From the NCBI RefSeq assembly GCF_001425165.1, contig NZ_LMDU01000013.1, positions 1-64,000 on the forward strand: 64,000 nt of DNA. Direction: 5' to 3'. The DNA is from Pelomonas sp. Root405. GTDB taxonomy: Bacteria > Pseudomonadota > Gammaproteobacteria > Burkholderiales > Burkholderiaceae_C. This document shows, piece by piece, positions 7,774-16,350 of this stretch. The position numbers and the translations under genes are program-made. Numbering within the stretch: the first letter of the stretch is position 1; every line of letters begins with the position of its first letter. A model generated the notes under the pieces. That model did no database searches and was not told the DNA's origin. It was given only the letters and a program-made list of their open reading frames with translations.

Positions 7774-7937
7774 CGCGCAGTACCTTTTGCGGAAACCGAC
7801 CCCGTGACACCACCATCTCCGTGATGCAGACGTGGTCTACAGTTTGATCCGAAGGCCCAACGGAGAAGGGTGAGCGCGACGTCGAGGAGATGTGGAACCT
7901 TGACTGCTTGGGTGCGTCGTACGTTCTTCGTACGGGC

Positions 7938-7971
7938 AAAGAAAAAGCACCTAGCGTCGCCGCCAAGTGCT
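7938..7971 (-). terminator. intrinsic terminator after tRNA-Val
   Basis: On the minus strand an 11-bp stem (AGCACTTGGCG with CGCTAGGTGCT, including two G-T pairs) closes a GCGA tetraloop and is followed by TTTTTCTTT. It lies about 45 bp downstream of the mature tRNA 3' end, in the right orientation to end the tRNA transcript and any read-through from relA. Confidence 0.85.
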
Positions 7972-8016
7972 TGTTCTACCTACCAACAGACCGACCCACT
8001 GGATCAGTCTCAAATC

Positions 8017-8093
8017 TGGTAGGCGCGATTGGATTCGAACCAACGACCCCCACCATGTCAAGGTGGTGCTCTAACCAACTGAGCTACGCGCCT
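8017..8093 (-). tRNA. tRNA-Val (GAC)
   Basis: A 77-nt cloverleaf can be folded. The acceptor stem AGGCGCG pairs with CGCGCCT. T8 and A9 are followed by GCTC of the D arm. The anticodon stem CCACC/GGTGG holds the loop TTGACAT (anticodon GAC, valine). The T arm GTTGG/CCAAT holds TTCGAAT. Discriminator A73 is followed by an encoded CCA. The gene lies 33 bp downstream of relA on the same strand and is followed by an intrinsic terminator. Confidence 0.97.
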
Positions 8094-8126
8094 GAAGAGC
8101 TGCGCACTATAGCAGAAGTTTTCGGC

Positions 8127-10397
8127 TCATTTGCGGCGCGCAGAACGCACGCCGGGAATGCTGCAAAGCTCGCGCAACATCTTGGTCAGCTTGGATGCAT
8201 CCGAGAGCTCGAGCGTGAAGCTCATCCAGGCCGTGTCCCCGCCGCCCGCCCGAGGCTTGGCTGAACCGGGCTTCATGGACTGCGTGTTGACCGCCACGAC
8301 GTTCATCTTTTCCTTGGCGAAGACTTCGAGGACATCGCGCAGCAGGCCCTGGCGGTCGCCGGCTTCGACGAGCACGTCGACTGGATAGACCGGTGCACCC
8401 TTCCCCGCCGCTTCTCCACCGCCCCATTCCACCGCAATGACGCGCTCGGGCGAGCGCCGCTTCATCTCGGCCAGGTTGCTGCAATCGCCGCGATGGATAG
8501 CCACGCCCTTGCCACGCGTGACAAAGCCCTGGATGACATCCGGCGGCGCCGGCCGGCAGCAACGCGACAGCGTCGTGAGCAGCGAGTCGATGCCGACCAC
8601 GAGGACGCCGCCCTTGCCTGACGCGCTCGGGCCCCGCGTATGGCGCTGCGCGAGCAACTCGTTCTCGTCGGGCACCGGCTCGGGTGGGCGCAGCAGCAGC
8701 TCGATGTTGCGCAGCGAATATTCGTCCTTGCCGACCACCTCGAACAAGGCATCCGCGCCCTTGAAGCCCAGGCGCGCGGCCAGCTCGTCAAGCTTGAGGG
8801 CCGTCTTGCCCTCGCGCTGCAGCAGCTTCTCGACCAGCTCGCGGCCCTTGGCAATCGTCTGCGCCTGCTGCAACGCGTTGAACCACGCCCGCACCTTGGC
8901 GCGCGAGCGCTGGCTCTGCAGATAGCCCAGTTCGGGGTTGAGCCAGTCCAGCGACGGCCCGCCCTCCTTGGTCGCGACGATCTCCACCGTCTGGCCGCTT
9001 TGCAGCGGCGTGTTCAGCGGCAGCATCTGGCCGTCGATGCGCGCGCCGCGGCAGCGGTGGCCCAGGTCGGTGTGAACCGCGTAGGCGAAGTCCACCGGCG
9101 TCGCACCCGCTGCAAGCTCGACGATGGTGGCCTGGGGCGTGAAGACGTAGATGCGGTCGTCGAAGGCTGGCACGCCGCCCGCGGCCTGCGCTTCCTGCAC
9201 GGTGTCGCGCTCCCAGGCCAGCAACTGGTTCAGCACCGCCTTGCGCGCCCGCGCCACCTGCTCCTCGAACTCGCCAGCTGCACTGACACCGGCATAGCCA
9301 CGAGCGCCGGCCTCCTTGTAGGCCCAGTGCGCCGCCACGCCATGTTCGGCATGCTCGTGCATCTCACGCGTGCGGATCTGCACCTCCATCGCGCGGCCAT
9401 CGGGGCCGACGACGACGGTGTGCAGGGACTGGTAGCCGTTGGGCTTTGGCTTGGCGATGTAGTCGTCGAACTCGCCGGGCACCGGCGCATAAATCTCGTG
9501 CAGGCGCGCCAGCGCGGCATAGCAATCGCCCACGCTGGCAACGATGACGCGCAGCGCCCGCAGGTCGAAGACGCGGTCCAGCGACAGGTCCTTGCCCTGC
9601 ATCTTCTTGTGGATGCTGTAGAGATGCTTGGGCCGGCCCTGCACTTCGGCAGCCAGGCCCTGACCGTAGAGGTCGGCCTGCAACGCCGCACGCGCGGCCT
9701 CGACGCGCTGTTCGCGCTCGACGCGGGTTTCGTGCAGGGCCCTGGCCAGCGATTTGTAGGCCTCGGGTTCGCGGAAGCGAAAGGACAGGTCTTCCAGCTC
9801 CCACTTGATCTGCCAGATGCCCAGCCTGTTGGCCAGCGGCGCGAAAACGCTCAGCGACTCGTCTGCCAGTTCGCCCGGGCAGGGCTGCTTGGCGGCGGCA
9901 TACCAGCGCAGTGTCTGCAGCCTCGACGCTAAGCGCAGCAGCACCACGCGCAAGTCGCGCGAGAAGGCGAGCAGCATCTTGCGCACGCGCTCGGTCTGCT
10001 CGGCGCGGACATCGGCGCGGCGATCAGTCTGGACCTTGGCGACACGAGCGGCGCGCTGCAGTTGCACCAGGCGGCGCGTGTGCGTGACAAGGCTGGCATG
10101 GCTGTCGCCGAAAGCCTTGGCGACGACCTCCTCGGGCTTGTTGAGGAAGTCGGCTGCATAGACCAGGTAGGCCGCCGCCTGCAGCTCCTGCGCGGCGCCG
10201 ACGGCCTGCAGGATGGCGGCGACACCATCGGCATGCGCGAGCGCGTTCTCGCCGGTGTCCAGCGGCTCGGCGGCCAGCAAGGGTTCGGCAAAGGCGCGGG
10301 CTCGCACCACCTCGGCGTTGGAATGCGCAGCGCCGGCATCCAGCAGCGCGACGATGGGCGCTGTGGCCGCGCCCTCGGGCATGGAGCCGGTTCTCAT
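8127..10397 (-). CDS. relA: GTP pyrophosphokinase RelA
   Basis: A 756-residue long RSH enzyme. The N-terminal HD hydrolase region is degenerate: where hydrolases have a metal-binding His-Asp, this protein has AAYLVYAADFLNKPEE. The synthetase domain is intact, with PKHLYSIHKKMQGKDL and EFDDYIAKPKPNGYQSLHTV. The EFDD motif is the ExDD form typical of RelA, rather than the RxKD form of SpoT. A TGS domain (DRIYVFTPQATIVELAAGATPVDFAYAVHT, split here across its strands) and a C-terminal ACT domain follow. It makes (p)ppGpp when uncharged tRNA sits on the ribosome. The start codon overlaps the stop of the upstream hydrolase (4 bp), so the two are coupled. Which of the first two Met codons is used is uncertain. 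Confidence 0.95.
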   Translation of the reverse strand: MRTGSMPEGAATAPIVALLDAGAAHSNAEVVRARAFAEPLLAAEPLDTGENALAHADGVAAILQAVGAAQELQAAAYLVYAADFLNKPEEVVAKAFGDSHASLVTHTRRLVQLQRAARVAKVQTDRRADVRAEQTERVRKMLLAFSRDLRVVLLRLASRLQTLRWYAAAKQPCPGELADESLSVFAPLANRLGIWQIKWELEDLSFRFREPEAYKSLARALHETRVEREQRVEAARAALQADLYGQGLAAEVQGRPKHLYSIHKKMQGKDLSLDRVFDLRALRVIVASVGDCYAALARLHEIYAPVPGEFDDYIAKPKPNGYQSLHTVVVGPDGRAMEVQIRTREMHEHAEHGVAAHWAYKEAGARGYAGVSAAGEFEEQVARARKAVLNQLLAWERDTVQEAQAAGGVPAFDDRIYVFTPQATIVELAAGATPVDFAYAVHTDLGHRCRGARIDGQMLPLNTPLQSGQTVEIVATKEGGPSLDWLNPELGYLQSQRSRAKVRAWFNALQQAQTIAKGRELVEKLLQREGKTALKLDELAARLGFKGADALFEVVGKDEYSLRNIELLLRPPEPVPDENELLAQRHTRGPSASGKGGVLVVGIDSLLTTLSRCCRPAPPDVIQGFVTRGKGVAIHRGDCSNLAEMKRRSPERVIAVEWGGGEAAGKGAPVYPVDVLVEAGDRQGLLRDVLEVFAKEKMNVVAVNTQSMKPGSAKPRAGGGDTAWMSFTLELSDASKLTKMLRELCSIPGVRSARRK

Positions 10398-11275
10398 GGG
10401 CCGAGGAAATCCCTCACGATGGCGATCTGCTCGTCACGGATGAGGGTGGGCGCATGGCCTATTCCGGCCAGTTCCACGAGGCGGGCATTCGGGCCGCGCT
10501 GCGTCATCGCGCGGGCCGTCTCGGCGCTGAGCAGGTCGGACTCCGCCCCGCGGATCAGCAGGGTCGGGCAGCGCAGCTGGTCATAGGCGGCCCAAAGCGC
10601 CGCCTCGCCCGCAGCGACCAGTTCCGGCGTCACGGCCGCGAAGGGCAGCGCGATGGCCGGGTCGTAGTGCGACTTCCATTCACCGGCTTCCTCGCGGAAC
10701 AGCGGCGCGGAGAGCGCCAACCACTCCTCGTCCGTATGCGGGCCGAAGCCCTCGGAAATGCCGCGCAGATAGGCGGCACCGTCCTCCAGCGACTTGAAGC
10801 GCGGCGCCTTGCCCAGGTAACTGCCGATGCGCTGCAGCGCCTCGATGCGGATGGCCGGCCCCACGTCGTTGAGCACCAGCCGGCGAATCGGGCTGGGCAT
10901 GCCGTCCGGTCGCGGCAGCGCCGCCAAGCCCAGGCCGATCAAGCCGCCCATGGACGTGCCGACCCAGTCGGCCTGCTCCACATCCAGCCGCGCCAGCAGC
11001 GCCACCATGTCGGAGACATAACCCGGTATCTGATAGCCAGACGGCTGGCGCAGCCAGTCTGAGCGGCCACGGCCGACGACATCGGGGCAGACCACGCGGT
11101 AGCGCTCGCCCATCACGCGGGCCAGGGCGTCAAAGTCCCGGCCCTGGCGCGACAGGCCATGCACGCAGACCAGCACGGGCGCGTCGGCACGCGGGCCGTC
11201 CCACTCCCAATAGGCCATGCGGTGCAGGCCGGTCGCGTCCAGGCAATTGACGAAGCGCAGTCGGGGCTGGGTCAT
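10394..11275 (-). CDS. alpha/beta hydrolase
   Basis: A 293-residue cytoplasmic alpha/beta hydrolase. It shows the oxyanion segment VCVHGLSRQGRDFD, the nucleophile elbow WVGTSMGGLIG, an acidic residue in LLIRGAESDLL and the catalytic His in GIGHAPTL. The substrate cannot be told. In Burkholderiales similar hydrolases lie next to 3-hydroxybutyrate dehydrogenase, as here (divergent, 45 bp apart), which hints at ester or polyhydroxybutyrate-related chemistry. The start was chosen at MTQPRLRFVN; a much longer open frame runs antisense to bdhA and is not real. The stop overlaps relA, so it is probably the promoter-proximal gene of a hydrolase-relA-tRNA unit. Confidence 0.87.
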   Translation of the reverse strand: MTQPRLRFVNCLDATGLHRMAYWEWDGPRADAPVLVCVHGLSRQGRDFDALARVMGERYRVVCPDVVGRGRSDWLRQPSGYQIPGYVSDMVALLARLDVEQADWVGTSMGGLIGLGLAALPRPDGMPSPIRRLVLNDVGPAIRIEALQRIGSYLGKAPRFKSLEDGAAYLRGISEGFGPHTDEEWLALSAPLFREEAGEWKSHYDPAIALPFAAVTPELVAAGEAALWAAYDQLRCPTLLIRGAESDLLSAETARAMTQRGPNARLVELAGIGHAPTLIRDEQIAIVRDFLGP

Positions 11276-11320
11276 GATGCAATCCTTTAAAACCATCGTA
11301 GCAACCCAGAAGGACCCACC

Positions 11321-12091
11321 ATGTTGAAAGGCAAGACGGCCCTCGTCACCGGCTCCACCAGCGGCATCGGCCTCGGCATCGCCCTCGCTCTGGCGCGGCA
11401 AGGCGCGAACCTGATCCTGAACGGCTTCGGCGATGTCGACGGCCCCAAGGCCGAGGTGGCAGCGCTGGGCGTCAAGGTCGGCTACCACGGCGCCGACATG
11501 AGCAAGCCCGCCGACATCGCGGCCATGGTGGCCTATGCGGACGTCGAGTTCGGCGGCATCGACATCCTTGTCAACAACGCCGGCATCCAGCATGTGGCGC
11601 CGGTGCAGGACTTCCCCGTCGAGAAGTGGGACGCCATCATCGCGATCAACCTCACCTCGGCCTTCCACACCACGCGCCTGGCCCTGCCCGGCATGTTGAA
11701 GAAGAACTGGGGCCGGATCATCAACGTCGCCTCGGCCCACGGCCTGGTGGCGTCGGCGCAGAAGTCTGCCTATGTGGCGGCCAAGCACGGGCTCGTCGGT
11801 TTCACCAAGAGCATCGCGCTGGAGACGGCCATCACCCCCGTCACCGTCAACGCCATCTGCCCAGGCTGGGTGTTGACGCCGCTGGTGCAGAAGCAGGTCG
11901 ACGCGCTGGCCGAGCGCGAAGGCGTGGACAACGCCGAGGCCAAGCGCCGGCTGCTGGCCGAGAAGCAGCCCTCGCTGCAATTCACGACGCCGGACGAGCT
12001 CGGCGCGCTGGCCGTCTTCCTGTGCACCGACGCGGCCATCAATGTGCGCGGCCAGGCCTGGGCGATGGACGGCGGCTGGACCGCCGTCTGA
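11321..12091 (+). CDS. bdhA: 3-hydroxybutyrate dehydrogenase
   Basis: A 256-residue short-chain dehydrogenase. The NAD-binding TGSTSGIGLGIA and the NNAG strand are present. The catalytic Ser-Tyr-Lys lie in NVASAHGLVASAQKSAYVAAKHG. HGLVAS, ICPGWVLTPLVQKQVD and the ending WAMDGGWTAV match bacterial (R)-3-hydroxybutyrate dehydrogenases, which convert 3-hydroxybutyrate to acetoacetate during polyhydroxybutyrate turnover. A good ribosome site (AGAAGGA) lies 9 bases before the ATG. The stop codon directly abuts the convergent SIMPL gene with no intergenic base. Confidence 0.92.
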   Translation: MLKGKTALVTGSTSGIGLGIALALARQGANLILNGFGDVDGPKAEVAALGVKVGYHGADMSKPADIAAMVAYADVEFGGIDILVNNAGIQHVAPVQDFPVEKWDAIIAINLTSAFHTTRLALPGMLKKNWGRIINVASAHGLVASAQKSAYVAAKHGLVGFTKSIALETAITPVTVNAICPGWVLTPLVQKQVDALAEREGVDNAEAKRRLLAEKQPSLQFTTPDELGALAVFLCTDAAINVRGQAWAMDGGWTAV

Positions 12092-12793
12092 CTATCTCGT
12101 CAGCTGCACGCTGCCGTTGACGTCGACAGTGACGACCGCCTTGCCGGCTTCCGTCGGCAAGGCTTCGTCAGCCGAGGCGACGCTGGCGCGCATGGCCTTC
12201 ATCATCATCGGCCGCGGCGCCGGTTCGTCGGCCGACACGTTGACCTCGCCGACCACATAGCCGCCATAGCCGAACTGGCGCGCATAGTCCGCCGCCTTGG
12301 CGCGGTAGCGCGCGATGGCCTGGGCGGAGATGTCGGACTCCGCCTTCTCGCGCGCCTCGCGCGACAGGCTGTAGCCAACGCGGGCGATAGACAAGGTGTT
12401 GATGCGACCGGCCAGCTGCGCGATGGCGGCGGAATCCCGGCCCTCGACCAGCAGCTCCGCACTGCCCTGCCAGCCGTTGATCTTGCCGCTCTTGGGGTCG
12501 TGGCGCGGCGTCAGCGCAAAGCTGCCCGTCTGCACGTCGACCAAGCCGGGCTTGGCCGCCTTGCGCGCTTCTGACAGGGCCGCGTCGAGCGCCTGTTTCA
12601 GTGCGGTCTGCACGGCGGCGGCATCGGCGCCTTCGCGGGTGGTCGAGAACGCGATGCCGAGCAAATCGCGCGTCACTTCGGCGCTGGCGCTGGCCGAAAG
12701 GCTGAGGCGCTCGCGCGGCGGCGCCTCGGCGGCGACGGCCGCATGGGCGGTGAAGGACAGGGCGAGAGTCGAGAAAATGAATACCGCACGCAT
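12092..12793 (-). CDS. SIMPL domain protein, exported
   Basis: A 233-residue protein with a signal peptide (MRAVFIFSTLALSFTAHAAVA) and a SIMPL (DUF541) domain. It shows LSLSASASAEVTRDLLGIAFSTTREG at the start, a WQGSAELLVEGRDSAAIAQL centre, and EARKAAK and ARQFGYGGYVVGEV elements. SIMPL proteins are periplasmic or outer-membrane associated and poorly understood. It is transcribed away from ompR and converges on bdhA. No lipobox is seen. Confidence 0.85.
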   Translation of the reverse strand: MRAVFIFSTLALSFTAHAAVAAEAPPRERLSLSASASAEVTRDLLGIAFSTTREGADAAAVQTALKQALDAALSEARKAAKPGLVDVQTGSFALTPRHDPKSGKINGWQGSAELLVEGRDSAAIAQLAGRINTLSIARVGYSLSREAREKAESDISAQAIARYRAKAADYARQFGYGGYVVGEVNVSADEPAPRPMMMKAMRASVASADEALPTEAGKAVVTVDVNGSVQLTR

Positions 12794-12848
12794 GGACGCT
12801 GCCTTTGCAAGGAAGGAAGCCCAGCTTAGCCCGCCCTGTTGGCAACGA

Positions 12849-12918
12849 GCTGTAACGCCTGCATGCTGTCCTACAAAGCCCGGTTTCCAACCTGCTCACA
12901 ATGGCGCTGTTACAAATT
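12849..12918 (+). promoter_or_regulatory. three GCTGT-type boxes before ompR
   Basis: Between the divergent SIMPL and ompR starts are GCTGTAAC (12849), GCTGTCCTACAAAG (12864) and GCTGTTACAAATT (12906, ending 11 bases before the ATG). The last two share GCTGT, TACAAA and a GG four bases on. The motif resembles the TGTWACA-type half sites bound by OmpR, so autoregulation is plausible. The closest box would overlap the ribosome site region. This is inference. Confidence 0.35.
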
Positions 12919-12929
12919 CTGGAAATGCG

Positions 12930-13664
12930 ATGAACAGCAGCGCGACGCCCCGTCCCAACCGCATCCTCGTCGTTGACGACGACGCCCGCATCCGCGACCT
13001 GCTCCGGCGCTATCTGACCCAGGAAGGTTTTGAAGTGCTGCTGGCCGAGGACAGCCGAGCGTTGAACAAGCAGCTGACCCGCGAGACCGTGGACCTCATC
13101 GTGCTGGACCTGATGCTGCCCGGCGAGGACGGCCTGACCATCTGCCGACGCCTGCGCGCCGCCAACGACAGCACGCCCATCATCATGCTGACGGCCAAGG
13201 TGGAGGACGTGGACCGCATCGTCGGCCTGGAAGTCGGCGCCGACGACTACCTGGCCAAGCCCTTTAACCCGCGCGAACTGCTGGCCCGCATCAACGCCGT
13301 GCTGCGCCGCCGCCCGCCGCCGGAGGCGCCGGGCGCGCCCAGCAAAGAGCCGATGACGGTCACCTTCGGTCCCTTCGAGTTCGACCTGGCCCTGCGCCGC
13401 CTGACCAAGAACGGCGAGCAGCTGCCGTTGACCACCGGCGAGTTCTCCATGCTGAAGACCCTGGTGCGCCACCCGCGCCAGCCGCTGTCGCGCGACAAGC
13501 TGGCCCAACTGGCCCGCGGCCGCGAGTTCGAGCCGTTCGACCGCAGCCTGGATGTGCAGATCTCGCGCCTGCGCAAGATGCTGGAGGCCGACCCGGCCCA
13601 GCCGCGCTATATCCAGACGGTCTGGGGTGTGGGCTATGTGTTCGTTCCCGACGAGAACAGCTGA
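12930..13664 (+). CDS. ompR: OmpR-family response regulator
   Basis: A 244-residue two-domain regulator. The receiver domain has the acidic pocket VVDDD, the phospho-acceptor Asp60 in LIVLDLMLPGEDG and Lys in YLAKPFNPREL. The winged-helix domain has LTTGEFSMLKTLVRHPRQPLSRDKL and a final VWGVGYVFVP. It acts with the sensor encoded 70 bp downstream. The start MNSSATPRPNRILVVDDD was chosen because the longer frame runs antisense through the SIMPL gene. In this order OmpR usually answers to osmolarity or envelope cues, but targets cannot be read from the window. Confidence 0.93.
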   Translation: MNSSATPRPNRILVVDDDARIRDLLRRYLTQEGFEVLLAEDSRALNKQLTRETVDLIVLDLMLPGEDGLTICRRLRAANDSTPIIMLTAKVEDVDRIVGLEVGADDYLAKPFNPRELLARINAVLRRRPPPEAPGAPSKEPMTVTFGPFEFDLALRRLTKNGEQLPLTTGEFSMLKTLVRHPRQPLSRDKLAQLARGREFEPFDRSLDVQISRLRKMLEADPAQPRYIQTVWGVGYVFVPDENS

Positions 13665-13734
13665 ACCCGACGACATTGCGGGGCAGACCGCTCGAGCGCA
13701 GCGGCCGGCTCCGTCCCCAACCGACTAGGCAGGA

Positions 13735-15054
13735 ATGGCCCGCCCCCACCTCGCGCTCAATCTCTTCTGGCGCACCTTTGCCTGGCTGGCCCTGCTGCTG
13801 GCCGGTGCGGTGTTCGCCTGGCAGTACACCTTCAAGTTGCTGGAGGCCCAGCCACGCGCGCTGGAGTCTGCCGAGCAACTGGCCGGCCTCGTCAAGCTCA
13901 GCCGCATCGCGCTGGAGCACACCGACCCGATCAACCGCGTCGCCGTCATCAGCTCGATGTCGCGCGGCGACACGGTGCAGGTCCGGGTGGCCGAGACCAG
14001 CGATCGCTGGCTGCCCTACGACACCAGCCCGTTCGCCAAGCAACTGGCCTCCGAGTTGCGCCAGGCACTGGGGCCGGACACGGTCGTGGCCCGTAGCGTC
14101 AACGACAAGTCCGGCCTGTGGGTGCGCTACGTCGTCGGCGAGGACGCCTTCTGGCTGCGCACCAGCGCCACGCCGCTGTCGATCTCGCTGGCCAGCAACT
14201 GGTGGTGGGTGGTGATCGCGCTGCTGGCCACGGTCGTGGGCTCGGCCCTGATCGCCCGCCTCATCAACCAGCCGCTGCGGGAACTGGCCGACGCCGCCGG
14301 CCGCATCCGCGATGGCGAATACGACTCGCGCCTGGACGAGACGACGATGACCAGCGAGATCCGCGAGGTCAACATGGGCTTCAACCGCATGGCCCGAGAG
14401 CTGGCCAAACTGGAGGAAGACCGCGCCGTCATGCTGGCCGGCATCTCGCACGACCTGCGCACACCGCTGGCGCGCTTGCGGCTGGAAACCGAGATGAGTG
14501 TCAATGACGAGCAGGCGCGTCACTTCATGGCGCAGGACATCGACCAGCTCGACGCCATCATCAGCAAGTTCATGGACTACGCGCGGCCCAACGAGACGCA
14601 GCTGCGTGAGACCAAGCTGCTGGACATCGTCGAGCGCGAGGTGCAGGGCTTCCGCGACCCCGACCAGATCCGCTTCCGCGTGCAGGTCAGCTCGGCCCTC
14701 AAGGTCTTCGTCGACGACACCGAGCTGGGCCGCGTGCTGCTCAACCTGTTCGAGAACGCGCGCCGCTACGGCCATGCCGAGGGCGAGCCAGCGCGCGTGG
14801 ACGTCAGTGCCACGCGCCAGGGCGCCTGGATCGAGCTGCGCGTGCGCGATCATGGTCCCGGCGTGCCGCCCAACCGCCTGCAGCGGCTCACCACCCCCTT
14901 CTACCGCGGTGACGCAGCGCGCACGGCCGCCAGCGGCGCCGGCCTGGGCTTGGCCATCGTCGAGAAATCGGTACAGCGCCTGGGCGGCACGCTGTCCATC
15001 AGCAATGCGCAGGGTGGCGGGCTGATCACGGTGCTGAAGCTGCAGGCGGGCTGA
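13735..15054 (+). CDS. envZ: EnvZ-like sensor histidine kinase
   Basis: A 439-residue inner-membrane kinase. Transmembrane helix 1 is near residues 14-34 and helix 2 near 157-177, and a periplasmic sensor of about 120 residues lies between. HAMP covers about 178-230. The H box is MLAGISHDLRTPLARLRL with His239. N, G1 and G2 boxes are seen as LLNLFENARRYG, VRDHGPGVP and GAGLGLAIVEKSV. It should phosphorylate the OmpR regulator encoded just upstream. The DLRTPLARLR form of the H box is typical of the EnvZ subgroup. Confidence 0.93.
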   Translation: MARPHLALNLFWRTFAWLALLLAGAVFAWQYTFKLLEAQPRALESAEQLAGLVKLSRIALEHTDPINRVAVISSMSRGDTVQVRVAETSDRWLPYDTSPFAKQLASELRQALGPDTVVARSVNDKSGLWVRYVVGEDAFWLRTSATPLSISLASNWWWVVIALLATVVGSALIARLINQPLRELADAAGRIRDGEYDSRLDETTMTSEIREVNMGFNRMARELAKLEEDRAVMLAGISHDLRTPLARLRLETEMSVNDEQARHFMAQDIDQLDAIISKFMDYARPNETQLRETKLLDIVEREVQGFRDPDQIRFRVQVSSALKVFVDDTELGRVLLNLFENARRYGHAEGEPARVDVSATRQGAWIELRVRDHGPGVPPNRLQRLTTPFYRGDAARTAASGAGLGLAIVEKSVQRLGGTLSISNAQGGGLITVLKLQAG

Positions 15055-15101
15055 GCTACCCTCGGCACCGCCGCCACATCACGGGCCCTGCCGCCCGCCT
15101 C

Positions 15102-15821
15102 ATGAAGCCCAACCGCCTTCCCGCGCTGGCCTTGGCCCTGTCTCTGCTGCTGCCAACCGCCACCAGCGCGGACCACGGCCTGGACATCCTCGTCTACACC
15201 AACGCCGGCGTGTTCGAGGCACTGCCAGGCGAACGCCCGGGCGGTCCGGGCGGCGTGATGCTGGAGCGCCTGCAAACCCTCAGCGGCGTCACGCTGCGCC
15301 AGCAGGTACTGCCCGTCAGCCGCGCCATGTTGATGGCCGAACAGAAGCCGGGCAGCTGCGCCGTGGCCTTGCCGCGCACGCCTGAACGGGAACCGCGCCA
15401 CTTGTGGGCCGGCCCCTGGGCACGTGGCGCCATAGCCATCTACGGCCGTGCCGACGAGACAGGCCAGGTCGACGGCCCACAGGCCCTGCGCGGCCACCCG
15501 GTCGTCGTGCTGCGAGACTCGGCGCCCGCCGCCTGGCTCAAGGAGCAAGGGCTGGTGGCGGAGGAGGTCAAGGACAACAGCACCGCGCTGCGCATGCTGC
15601 AGGCGCGGCGCGTGGACTTCTGGCTGGCCAATGACATCGCCGCGCATTTCGTCATCCGCGCCGCCGGCGGTGTGGCGCCACGCGTGCTGCACAGCTTCGG
15701 TCGCATCGACCTCTACTTCGCCTGCCACCCCGGCAGCGACCCAGCCGCGCTCGGCGCGCTGGATCTGGCGATCACCCAGCTGCGCCGCAACGGCGAACTG
15801 GTCGAGTTCGGCCTGCGCTGA
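15102..15821 (+). CDS. periplasmic solute-binding protein (family 3-like)
   Basis: A 239-residue protein with a signal peptide (MKPNRLPALALALSLLLPTATSA). The body resembles small family-3 extracellular solute-binding proteins lacking any fused kinase: DILVYTNAGVFEALP, RLQTLSGVTLRQQVLPVSRAM, LRGHPVVVLRDSAPAAWL, ALRMLQARRVDFWLANDI and a C-terminal AITQLRRNGELVEFGL. No permease or ATPase gene is nearby, so it may act alone as a ligand sensor or be an orphan receptor. It starts 47 bp after envZ and could share its transcript. Its stop abuts the convergent ispF gene. Confidence 0.8.
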   Translation: MKPNRLPALALALSLLLPTATSADHGLDILVYTNAGVFEALPGERPGGPGGVMLERLQTLSGVTLRQQVLPVSRAMLMAEQKPGSCAVALPRTPEREPRHLWAGPWARGAIAIYGRADETGQVDGPQALRGHPVVVLRDSAPAAWLKEQGLVAEEVKDNSTALRMLQARRVDFWLANDIAAHFVIRAAGGVAPRVLHSFGRIDLYFACHPGSDPAALGALDLAITQLRRNGELVEFGLR

Positions 15822-16313
15822 TCAGGCAGCGCACAGCAGGCACACGGCCCGCGCCTCGATGGCGCGGCCCTCCCCCACCGGGCCCATCTTCTCGGCGGTC
15901 TTGGCCTTCACGTTGAGCTGGCCTGCGTCGACGCCCAGCACCGCGGCAAGTCGCTCTCGCATCGCCGGAATGTGGGGCGCTATCTTGGGCGCCTGGGCGA
16001 CGATGGTCGCGTCCAGGTTGACAAGCTGCCAGCCCGCCTCCCGCACGCGTCGGTAGGCCTCGGCCAGCAGCACCATCGAGTCAGCACCCTTGAACTCGGC
16101 GGCCGTGTCGGGAAAGAGCTTGCCGATGTCGCCCAGCGCGGCAGCGCCGAGCAGCGCATCGGTGATGGCATGCGCGAGCGCATCGGCGTCCGAATGGCCC
16201 AGCAGCCCATGGGTGTGCGGAATGGTGATGCCGCCAAGGATCAGCGGGCGGCCGGTGACGAGCTGGTGGGTATCCCAGCCCTCGCCGATGCGAAGGGACG
16301 GCAGCGGGTTCAT
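15822..16313 (-). CDS. ispF: 2-C-methyl-D-erythritol 2,4-cyclodiphosphate synthase
   Basis: A 163-residue trimeric enzyme of the non-mevalonate isoprenoid pathway. It shows [12 protein letters not shown] (metal-binding Asp and His), [34 protein letters not shown] and the C-terminal [13 protein letters not shown] motif ([28 protein letters not shown]). The start was set at [10 protein letters not shown]; the longer frame reads antisense through the patatin gene. In most betaproteobacteria ispF follows ispD directly. Here ispD is some 7 kb away, beyond the signalling genes. Confidence 0.95.
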   Translation of the reverse strand: MNPLPSLRIGEGWDTHQLVTGRPLILGGITIPHTHGLLGHSDADALAHAITDALLGAAALGDIGKLFPDTAAEFKGADSMVLLAEAYRRVREAGWQLVNLDATIVAQAPKIAPHIPAMRERLAAVLGVDAGQLNVKAKTAEKMGPVGEGRAIEARAVCLLCAA

Positions 16314-16350
16314 GGCGGCATTGTCGCCGCCTGATATGGTGCGGCCCGCC

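Noticed and set aside
8127..10397. A bifunctional SpoT-type enzyme
   Set aside because: The hydrolase His-Asp motif is lost and the synthetase has the ExDD form, both typical of RelA.
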